A stretch of 64,000 bases of DNA from the NCBI GenBank assembly GCA_965215845.1, contig CBDCEL010000004.1, positions 434,001 through 498,000 of the forward strand. The letters are read 5' to 3'. Position numbers and translations under genes: made by a program. A model generated the notes under the pieces. The model searched no databases and was not told the DNA's origin. It saw nothing but the letters and a program-made list of their open reading frames with translations. Source of the stretch: Aurantibacter_A sp965215845. Lineage in GTDB: Bacteria; Bacteroidota; Bacteroidia; Flavobacteriales; Flavobacteriaceae. Within the stretch, counting starts at the first letter, position 1; each line of letters starts with the position of its first letter. This document shows positions 9,753-17,211 of this stretch, piece by piece.

Positions 9753-10871
9753 ATGACAATAATTTCGGAAAGCGCTATTGCCACGGGTAACGGTACTTTT
9801 GTAATCGATTCGGTATCGGTCGCCCAACCCAAAAGGGATGAGGTTTTAGTTAAAATCAAAGCGGCAGGACTTTGCCATACCGATTATGATTCCCTGAACT
9901 GGGGCAAATCAATTGTAATGGGTCACGAAGGTTCAGGCATTGTTGAAGCAATCGGTTCGGAAGTTCAAAATGTCTCCGTTGGCGATGCCGTAATTTTGAA
10001 TTGGGCAACGCCATGCAAAAGTTGTTTTCAATGCGAACTCGGCAATTTTCATATCTGTGAAAATAATTCCCCTGTAGTTGCGGGAGCGAATGGATACACC
10101 GATGGGCATGCACATCTAGAAGGAACCCTTTATCATGGAATTCCCATCGAACGCTCCTTTAACATAGGTACTTTATCAGAGTATACCTTGGTCAAGGCTT
10201 CGGCAGTAGTAAAAAATCCGGCACCTGGCATGGGGTTTCCCTCAGCTAGCATCATCAGCTGCGGAGTGATGACCGGTTACGGTTCGGTTGTGAATTCAGC
10301 GAAGGTAAATTCAGGAAGCTCGGTAGCTGTTCTCGGTGCAGGAGGTGTAGGCCTTAATGTGATTCAGGGGGCCAAAATAAATGGGGCATCTAAAATCATT
10401 GCTATTGACATCAATGAAGGCCGACTCGAAATGGCGAAGAATTTTGGTGCTACACACTGCATTTTAGCTGATAAAAATGACCATGGTCTCTTAGAGGCTT
10501 CGAGAAAAGTAAAGAATTTGACCGATAGTCGTGGTGCAGATTATGCCTTTGAATGTACGGCTGTACCTGAATTGGGGGCTGCGCCCTTGGCGATGATACG
10601 AAATGCCGGCATGGCAGTACAAGTAAGCGGTATCGAGCAAGAAATTACCGTTGACATGAACTTGTTCGAATGGGATAAGGTCTATATCAATCCGCTTTAC
10701 GGAGGATGTAATCCAGAGGAAGATTTTCCCAAGATTATTGGGCTTTATGAATCGGGCAAACTCAAACTCGACGAGATGATTACCAGAACCTATACCCTTA
10801 ACCAATTGAAACAGGCTTTTGAAGATATGTTATCGGGAAAAAACGCCAAGGGTGTAATCATATTTGACTGA
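9753..10871 (+). CDS. Zinc-dependent alcohol dehydrogenase (MDR family)
   Basis: 372 aa cytoplasmic medium-chain dehydrogenase. Catalytic zinc ligands are in GLCHTD (about residue 41) and MGHEGSG (about 56); the structural zinc cysteines are in CKSCFQCELGNFHIC (about 87-101). The Rossmann motif is VLGAGGVGLN at about 194. The pattern resembles class III and aryl-alcohol dehydrogenases and uses NAD(H). The stop overlaps the next gene (esterase) by one base. An alcohol dehydrogenase/esterase pair is the layout of formaldehyde detoxification (FrmA-FrmB), but it could equally oxidise a sugar alcohol and open a lactone or ester. Specificity is unresolved. Confidence 0.85.
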   Translation: MTIISESAIATGNGTFVIDSVSVAQPKRDEVLVKIKAAGLCHTDYDSLNWGKSIVMGHEGSGIVEAIGSEVQNVSVGDAVILNWATPCKSCFQCELGNFHICENNSPVVAGANGYTDGHAHLEGTLYHGIPIERSFNIGTLSEYTLVKASAVVKNPAPGMGFPSASIISCGVMTGYGSVVNSAKVNSGSSVAVLGAGGVGLNVIQGAKINGASKIIAIDINEGRLEMAKNFGATHCILADKNDHGLLEASRKVKNLTDSRGADYAFECTAVPELGAAPLAMIRNAGMAVQVSGIEQEITVDMNLFEWDKVYINPLYGGCNPEEDFPKIIGLYESGKLKLDEMITRTYTLNQLKQAFEDMLSGKNAKGVIIFD

Positions 10872-11671
10872 TGGAGAAACTGTTCAGAACAACGGAAATT
10901 TCCGACCCGAAATTTGAAAGTGGCAACCTTCGCTTTATAACCGTAAAAACCAACACCCTCAAGGGTCGTGGAGATATCTGTGTCTTCATTCCGCCAATGG
11001 AAAATTTAAAAAACCTACCCTTGGTGATTTTATTACACGGCGTCTATGGCAGCGCCTGGGTCTGGTCGCAAAAAGCAGGGGTGCATCACCTGGCTTGGCA
11101 AATGATCAAAGCGGGAACCATACGACCCATGGTCATAGCGATGCCCTCAGATGGACTATGGGGTGACGGATCGGGCTACCTTCGTCATAATGAAAAAGAT
11201 TTTGAAAAGTGGATTGTCGAAGATGTACCCAATGCTGTACTTCAAAACATACGATCTGTAGGCAAAACATCAAATCTATTCATTTCAGGGCTCTCTATGG
11301 GCGGTTTTGGTGCCTTGCGACTGGGGATTAAATATTCAGATAAATTCAAGGCTGTTTCGGTACATTCTGCCATTACCGATATCGAACAAATGTCTCTCTT
11401 TGTTGAGGAATCTCTGGAAAATTACCAACAGGAAGATCAGCGTGAAAATACCATTCTTGGGATTGTTGAAAAATTCAGGGATAAGCTACCGGCATTCCGC
11501 TTTGATTGTGGTTCCGAAGATGAACTAATTGAACCGAATCGTAGACTACATAAGGCCCTTCGCGAAGATAAGGTCGATCACGTTTACGAAGAGTTCAAAG
11601 GCTCTCATGAATGGTCATATTGGCAAGAACATATCAAGGATAGCCTACTATTCTTTGACTCCAAAATATAA
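10871..11671 (+). CDS. Esterase-D/FrmB-like alpha/beta hydrolase
   Basis: 266 aa, no signal peptide, so cytoplasmic. Putative-esterase fold: oxyanion-region LLHGVYGSAW at about residue 55, nucleophile elbow GLSMGGFGAL with the catalytic Ser at about residue 141, and a C-terminal SHEW supplying the probable His. Family members include S-formylglutathione hydrolase and feruloyl/acetyl esterases. It is translationally coupled to the preceding zinc alcohol dehydrogenase, which suggests sequential steps: oxidation followed by ester or thioester hydrolysis. Whether the substrate is S-formylglutathione, a sugar lactone or an acyl sugar cannot be decided here. Confidence 0.8.
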   Translation: MEKLFRTTEISDPKFESGNLRFITVKTNTLKGRGDICVFIPPMENLKNLPLVILLHGVYGSAWVWSQKAGVHHLAWQMIKAGTIRPMVIAMPSDGLWGDGSGYLRHNEKDFEKWIVEDVPNAVLQNIRSVGKTSNLFISGLSMGGFGALRLGIKYSDKFKAVSVHSAITDIEQMSLFVEESLENYQQEDQRENTILGIVEKFRDKLPAFRFDCGSEDELIEPNRRLHKALREDKVDHVYEEFKGSHEWSYWQEHIKDSLLFFDSKI

Positions 11672-11797
11672 AACACTTCCTAAAACATAGTCTTTGAGGC
11701 AATTTTAGTCCGACAACGGATAAAGGCGTCAGGCCAAGGAAACTTTTTGTTTTATATGGAACAAAGGCTTTGAATTACTGGAATATGATTTACTTTT

Positions 11798-12508
11798 ATG
11801 TCATATGATCCGAATAACCTGAATATGACGCCAGATCGACCACGGGCTATGTCTCCCGAATTAACAAAAAAAATAAATGACACCGGAGTCGTTGCCGTAC
11901 TTGTTATCGATGATGTAAATCATGCCGTACCTATGGCTCGGGCTCTTCTGAAGGGCGGAGTTGATGCAATTGAATTGACATTGCGAACACCGGCCGCAAT
12001 CGATTCGGCAAAGGCGATCAAAAAGGAAGTACCTGAAATGACCTTGGGCTTTGGTACCGTTCTAACCGTAGATCAGGTAAAGGCCGTTGTGGACGTAGGG
12101 GCCGATTTTGCGGTGTCACCGGGCTGTAACCCAAAAATAATTGTAGAGGCACGCAAACAAGGGTTATCGTTTGCGCCCGGTATAATGACCCCAACGGACA
12201 TAGAGATTGCAGTTGAACAAGAATGTCGTATCCTGAAATTTTTCCCTGCGGCAACCTCCGGGGGACTGAAACATTTGGAGAGTATGTCAGCCCCTTATAA
12301 CCATCTGGGATTGAAATTCATCCCTTTGGGAGGATGCAATATCGATAATGCAAGTTCATATCTTCAATCTCCTTTAGTAGCTGCAATCGGCGGAACATGG
12401 ATAGCCAAAAGGCCTTTGATTCAATCCGAAGACTGGGACACAATAGCAAAGAATGCAAGGGAAATTCGGACATTGATCGCCCGAATACGAGGAAACGAAC
12501 AAACTTAA
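11798..12508 (+). CDS. eda: KDPG/KHG aldolase
   Basis: 236 aa class I aldolase that splits 2-keto-3-deoxy-6-phosphogluconate into pyruvate and glyceraldehyde-3-phosphate. Recognisable elements are GGVDAIELTLRTPAA (about residues 50-64), the GFGTVLTVDQV strand, VSPGCNP, and the Schiff-base lysine region RILKFFPAATSGG at about 146-158, where most relatives have FFPAE. It has a longer N-terminal extension (about 20 residues) than the enterobacterial enzyme (about 213 aa). It precedes a PfkB sugar kinase by 147 bp, giving the two last steps of 2-keto-3-deoxygluconate catabolism side by side. It would serve the altronate/galactonate branch at 49770-57590. Confidence 0.9.
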   Translation: MSYDPNNLNMTPDRPRAMSPELTKKINDTGVVAVLVIDDVNHAVPMARALLKGGVDAIELTLRTPAAIDSAKAIKKEVPEMTLGFGTVLTVDQVKAVVDVGADFAVSPGCNPKIIVEARKQGLSFAPGIMTPTDIEIAVEQECRILKFFPAATSGGLKHLESMSAPYNHLGLKFIPLGGCNIDNASSYLQSPLVAAIGGTWIAKRPLIQSEDWDTIAKNAREIRTLIARIRGNEQT

Positions 12509-12655
12509 ATTGAAGGTGCCCAACAAAATGTCGTAAGTTCTGATCGAGCCTGTCGAAATTGATACTGAAGATCAATTGATTGAAAACCTTGACAAGCTAG
12601 GTTTGGCATCAGACGTATTTTTAAACACCTTTGTTACGGTTTAAACGAGAAGAAA

Positions 12656-13744
12656 ATGAAAAAAGTGGTAACCTTTGGGGAAATCATGGGGCGCTTGGCC
12701 TCACCTGCAAATTTACGTTTACGTCAGACCAGAAACATAGAGGTGACCTATGCAGGCGCCGAGGCAAGCGTAGCCGCATCGATTTGCAATTATGGCGGAA
12801 AGGCACGATATGTCACTGCCTTGCCCAAACATACCTTGGCCGAAGCAGCGATGGATTCAATACGCGCAGTTGGCATCGACACACAATTTATTTTGAGAAC
12901 CGACGAAGGCCGACTTGGGCTCTATTTTTTAGAGACCGGAGCAAATCAACGCCCGAGCAACGTAGTATATGACCGAGCCGATTCGGCCATATCGATTACT
13001 CCCGCAAATCGATACGATTGGGATCATATTTTTAAGGATGCCCAATGGTTACACCTCAGTGGAATTACTCCCGCACTCTCAAAGAATGCCGCGGAAGCCA
13101 CCTTGGTTGCCGCCCAAAAGGCCAAGGAGGCTGGTGCCTCGGTTTCCATTGACCTGAATTTTAGGGGAAAACTATGGAAATGGGACTCGAATTATTCGCA
13201 AAGGGATTTGGCGCAAAAAACCATGCGGGAAATTCTACCCTTTGTAGATGTGGTGGTTGGCAATGAAGAAGACTGCCATGATGTCTTGGGCATACAAGCC
13301 GGGGATACCGATGTACATTCGGGTACTTTAGATACCTCGCGATACCCTGATGTTGCGCGCCAAGTAGTACAGCAATTTCCCAATGTAAGTAAGGTTGCCA
13401 TTACACTTCGCGAGAGTCTTTCAGCGAGTCATAACAATTGGGGTGCAATGCTATTTGATGCCAAAAGTGGCCAACCCTATTTTGCTCCCTTGGATGAAAA
13501 TGGCGAGTACAGTCCCTATCAAATCAAGAACATCGTAGACCGGGTAGGTGGCGGGGATTCATTTGCCGCAGGATTGATTTTTGCTTCCATTACTCCTGAA
13601 TTGAGTGAACCCCGGACAGCCTTGAACTACGCGGTTGCAGCCTCTTGCTTAAAACATTCCATAAAAGGGGATTTCAATTATTCAACACGGGCCGAGGTCG
13701 AGCGTTTGATGGGAGGGAATGCCTCAGGCAGGGTGGTTCGATAA
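12656..13744 (+). CDS. kdgK: 2-keto-3-deoxygluconate kinase-type PfkB sugar kinase
   Basis: 362 aa PfkB-family kinase, expected to phosphorylate 2-keto-3-deoxygluconate to KDPG for the aldolase encoded just upstream. N-terminal VVTFGEIMGRL is the substrate-side strand, YAGAEASVAAS is the family's first signature, and DRVGGGDSFAAGL (about residues 298-310) carries the catalytic Asp and anion hole. It is 15 bp before a sulfatase gene, so sugar-acid kinase and desulfation genes share a probable transcript. The specificity call rests on adjacency to the aldolase; 2-dehydro-3-deoxygalactonokinase activity would also fit the family. Confidence 0.83.
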   Translation: MKKVVTFGEIMGRLASPANLRLRQTRNIEVTYAGAEASVAASICNYGGKARYVTALPKHTLAEAAMDSIRAVGIDTQFILRTDEGRLGLYFLETGANQRPSNVVYDRADSAISITPANRYDWDHIFKDAQWLHLSGITPALSKNAAEATLVAAQKAKEAGASVSIDLNFRGKLWKWDSNYSQRDLAQKTMREILPFVDVVVGNEEDCHDVLGIQAGDTDVHSGTLDTSRYPDVARQVVQQFPNVSKVAITLRESLSASHNNWGAMLFDAKSGQPYFAPLDENGEYSPYQIKNIVDRVGGGDSFAAGLIFASITPELSEPRTALNYAVAASCLKHSIKGDFNYSTRAEVERLMGGNASGRVVR

Positions 13745-13759
13745 AATCAAGGTGAATTC

Positions 13760-15634
13760 ATGAAAAAGCTATTAGGGCTTTTTGGCATAGTACTTCTCCT
13801 ATGTTCTTGCGATGAAGACAGGAAATCAGAAGAGAAATCCGAAAAACCCAACATTGTCTGGCTCGTAAGTGAGGACAATTCCAAGCAGTATCTAAAATTA
13901 TATGATGAAAGAGGGGCATCAATGCCAAATGTTGAGGCCTTGGCTCAAAAAGGAATCGTTTTTAACAACGCATTCTCCAATGCCCCCGTCTGCTCGGTTG
14001 CCCGTAGCACGATAATAGCAGGTTGCTACGCCCCTAGGGTAGGCGCCCAATACCATCGTAGAATGAAATTGGCACCTATGCCCCATGGTTTGAAAATGTT
14101 TCCAGAATATCTGAGGGAGGCAGGTTATTATACTACCAACAATGCCAAGGAAGACTACAACTTCATAAAGTCGGATAGTGTATGGGATGAATCCTCAAAA
14201 AAGGCAACCTACAAAAACCGTAAACCAGGGCAACCCTTCTTCCATGTGCAAAATTTTGGCGGAACCCATGAAGGGCAATTACACTTTGATAAAGCTTTGA
14301 TGGACAGTACTAAGACTAAAACCAGAGGAGAGAATGCTATCGTCTTTCCATATCACCCCGACACTCCTACCTATCGATTTACAAATGCATACTATCGCGA
14401 TTTACACCAAAAATTGGATGCCCAAATTGGTGATTTTCTCGATCGGTTGGAAAAAGATGGGTTAATGGAGGATACGATTATCTTCTATTACGGCGACCAT
14501 GGAGGCGTACTTCCCAGAAGCAAAGGATACATTTATGAAAGTGGGCTTCATGTGCCAATGGTCGTTTATGTTCCTGAAAGATGGAGACATTTGGTGCCTT
14601 TGGAAATGGGAACTAGAACGAACGCTTTTGTGCAGTTCATTGACCTGGCCCCCACAGTTCTGGACTTGGCCGGGATAGATGTGCCCCAACAAATAGATGG
14701 AAAACCTTTTCTAGGGAAATCAGTGACCAAACCACATCTTGATCAAAGGAACACGGCCTTTGGTTACGCCGATAGGTTCGATGAAAAATACGACCTGGTA
14801 AGATCCATTCGAAAAGGAAAATATAAATACATTAGAAATTACCAGCCTTTTAATATCGATGCGCTTTATAATTTTTATCGATATAAAATGCTCGCTTATA
14901 AAGAATGGCAAGAATTATTTGAACACGGTAAATTGAATGAAACCCAGCAACAATTTTTTAAACCCCGAGCTGCCGAAGCATTATATGACCTCGAAAAAGA
15001 CCCGCACGAAATCAATAATCTAGTTGCCGATACATCACGACAAACCATTTTGAAAGCGCTAAGGGCCGACTTGCAAAATCGAGTAAAATCGTTACCAGAT
15101 CTCAGCTTTTACCCCGAACCTTACTTCCTCGAAACCGGACTTTCGAATCCAGTTGCCTTCGGGCAGCAAAACAGAACCGAAATCGCCGAACTGATAGATG
15201 TTGCGGATTTTTGTTTAAAACCCTTCAAAGAGGCTAAAACGGGTATTGAAAAGGCCCTGAAATCCGATAACCGCTGGAAGCGATATTGGGGGTTGATCGT
15301 ATGCAGTTCTTTTGGAAAAGAAGCTACTCCGTTTTTCAAAATGGCCGCACAAATGTCTCAGGAGGACAAAGAAAATCTGGTGCGCATTCGAGCCGTTGAG
15401 TTTTTAATTTTAAATAACCAAGATGTATCCTCTGACTTGATTTTGGAAATAATCAAAAATTCCAAATCCGAAACAGAAACCAATTTGATTTTGAATAGCA
15501 TTGCTCTGCTAAAAACCACGAGGCCTGATTTCGAAATCAATATCCCAAAAACCATGTTTCCCCCTAATTGGCATGATAAACCCGGAGATTTAGTGAATCG
15601 TAGGGTTGATTTTATTAATGACAATAGCAATTGA
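13760..15634 (+). CDS. S1-family sulfatase lipoprotein with atypical CSVAR site
   Basis: 624 aa exported sulfatase related to heparan N-sulfatase-like enzymes (WLVSEDNS metal site, FYYGDHGG at about residue 243). Lipobox is LLCSC. The formylglycine site reads CSVAR (Cys78), with Val where the consensus C-x-P/A-x-R has Pro or Ala, so maturation by an anaerobic-type maturase is not assured. After the catalytic domain (to about 470) is a helical tail resembling HEAT repeats (about 500-600), unusual for a plain sulfatase. It follows the KDG kinase by 15 bp, and the next sulfatase ATG is 11 bp downstream. Substrate unknown; N- or O-sulfated sugars are both possible. Confidence 0.87.
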   Translation: MKKLLGLFGIVLLLCSCDEDRKSEEKSEKPNIVWLVSEDNSKQYLKLYDERGASMPNVEALAQKGIVFNNAFSNAPVCSVARSTIIAGCYAPRVGAQYHRRMKLAPMPHGLKMFPEYLREAGYYTTNNAKEDYNFIKSDSVWDESSKKATYKNRKPGQPFFHVQNFGGTHEGQLHFDKALMDSTKTKTRGENAIVFPYHPDTPTYRFTNAYYRDLHQKLDAQIGDFLDRLEKDGLMEDTIIFYYGDHGGVLPRSKGYIYESGLHVPMVVYVPERWRHLVPLEMGTRTNAFVQFIDLAPTVLDLAGIDVPQQIDGKPFLGKSVTKPHLDQRNTAFGYADRFDEKYDLVRSIRKGKYKYIRNYQPFNIDALYNFYRYKMLAYKEWQELFEHGKLNETQQQFFKPRAAEALYDLEKDPHEINNLVADTSRQTILKALRADLQNRVKSLPDLSFYPEPYFLETGLSNPVAFGQQNRTEIAELIDVADFCLKPFKEAKTGIEKALKSDNRWKRYWGLIVCSSFGKEATPFFKMAAQMSQEDKENLVRIRAVEFLILNNQDVSSDLILEIIKNSKSETETNLILNSIALLKTTRPDFEINIPKTMFPPNWHDKPGDLVNRRVDFINDNSN

Positions 15635-15645
15635 AATTCAACATC

Positions 15646-17208
15646 ATGAGAAAAACTATCAATTTCAAATTCTTATTTTGCGCGATTGTTCTGCTGGTTT
15701 TTGCATCCTGCAAAGAAGAAAAGAAAACCGTTGAAACATCCGAGGAAAAGATCAAACCAAATATTGTCATTATCTATGCCGATGATTTAGGTTATGGAGA
15801 GTTGGGTGCCTATGGAGCCACCGAATTGGAAACGCCGAATTTGGATAAACTCGCGAATGGTGGTATGCGCTTTACAAATGGGTATGCGTCTTCGGCCACC
15901 TGTACGCCAAGTCGCTATGCGCTGCTGACCGGCATATATCCTTGGAGGAATAAGCGGGCCAAAATACTTCCGGGAACGGCTCCTTTGATAATCGATACCG
16001 CCCAAATGACGATTCCTAAAATGCTAAAAAAACAAGGCTATCACACGGGTATTATTGGAAAATGGCATTTGGGACTGGGTACCGGAAATGTCAACTGGAA
16101 CGAACGTATCTCTCCAGGACCAAATGAAGTCGGTTTTGATTATAGCAATATTTTGGCGGCAACGCAAGATAGGGTTCCAACTGTTTACATCGAAGACGGC
16201 CATGTTGTCAATTTAGACCCCAATGACCCTATTGAAGTTAATTATCAGAAGAATTTTGAGGGGGAACCGACAGGTTTGGAGAATCCTGAAATGTTAAAAA
16301 TGAAATGGCACCACGGGCACAACAATAGTATTGTCAACGGAATTCCCCGTATCGGTTTTATGAAAGGTGGTGAAAAGGCCAAATGGATAGATGAAGACAT
16401 GGCCGATTACTTTTTGTCCGAGGCGCAAGACTATGTAAAAGAACATAAAGACGAGCCTTTCTTTCTATTCTATGCTTTACAGCAACCACATGTTCCGCGA
16501 ACACCACACGCCAGGTTTGTAGGTTCTTCCGGAATGGGTCCTAGGGGCGATGTTATCGTGGAAGCCGATTGGATGGTCGGCGAATTCATCAAAACATTGG
16601 AAGCTGAAGGATTATTGGAAAACACCTTTATTGTCTTTTCAAGTGATAATGGTCCTGTGGTCAATGATGGATACTATGATGACTCGGTAGAAAAATTAGG
16701 CAACCACAAACCGGCAGGAGCCTTACGTGGCGGAAAATATAGCCTATTCGAGGCCGGTACCCGGGTGCCCCTTTTTACGTATTGGAAAAAAAGGATTTCT
16801 CCTGGGGTTTCCGATGCCATGGTTTCCCAACTGGATTTATTTTCTTCCATAGCGGCTTTGGTCGACAGTGAAGAAAGAACAAAGGACAGTCAAGAGCTGT
16901 TGGACGCATTTCTTGGAAAAAGTCAAAATGGCCGCAAGCAAATGGTAATTGAGGCGACCTCAAGAACAGCATTTCGAAAAGGAGATTGGGCAATGATTCC
17001 TCCATACGAAGGTCCGGCCATCAACAAGCAGGTAAATATCGAGTTGGCGAATTCCGATGAACATCTTCTATATAATCTAAAAGAGGATATCGGGCAGCAA
17101 AACAATCTCGCCAAAAAAAATCCTGAAAAACTTCAAGAAATGATCGCGGCATACAAAGCGGTCCGTGGGACCGATAATTCAAAAGTCGAGCCACTCGAAT
17201 TGAAATAA
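15646..17208 (+). CDS. S1-family arylsulfatase-type lipoprotein (CTPSR)
   Basis: 520 aa exported sulfatase with lipobox FASC, metal-binding YADDLGYGELG and canonical formylglycine motif CTPSR (Cys at about residue 86) followed by ALLTG. GKWHLGLG and SSDNGP, which bind sulfate and calcium in the family, are intact. ATG 15646 was chosen because the TTG at 15631 lies inside the end of the preceding gene and adds nothing to the leader. It is the last gene of the + strand run; the stop lies 3 bp from the stop of the convergent haem dehydrogenase gene. Sugar specificity cannot be inferred. Confidence 0.9.
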   Translation: MRKTINFKFLFCAIVLLVFASCKEEKKTVETSEEKIKPNIVIIYADDLGYGELGAYGATELETPNLDKLANGGMRFTNGYASSATCTPSRYALLTGIYPWRNKRAKILPGTAPLIIDTAQMTIPKMLKKQGYHTGIIGKWHLGLGTGNVNWNERISPGPNEVGFDYSNILAATQDRVPTVYIEDGHVVNLDPNDPIEVNYQKNFEGEPTGLENPEMLKMKWHHGHNNSIVNGIPRIGFMKGGEKAKWIDEDMADYFLSEAQDYVKEHKDEPFFLFYALQQPHVPRTPHARFVGSSGMGPRGDVIVEADWMVGEFIKTLEAEGLLENTFIVFSSDNGPVVNDGYYDDSVEKLGNHKPAGALRGGKYSLFEAGTRVPLFTYWKKRISPGVSDAMVSQLDLFSSIAALVDSEERTKDSQELLDAFLGKSQNGRKQMVIEATSRTAFRKGDWAMIPPYEGPAINKQVNIELANSDEHLLYNLKEDIGQQNNLAKKNPEKLQEMIAAYKAVRGTDNSKVEPLELK

Positions 17209-17211
17209 TAA

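Noticed and set aside
12529..12600. Possible interspersed repeat in the aldolase-kinase spacer (GAGCCTGTCGAA and TTGAT/ATCAA arms)
   Set aside because: The arms are only 5 bp and no second copy was found in the window.
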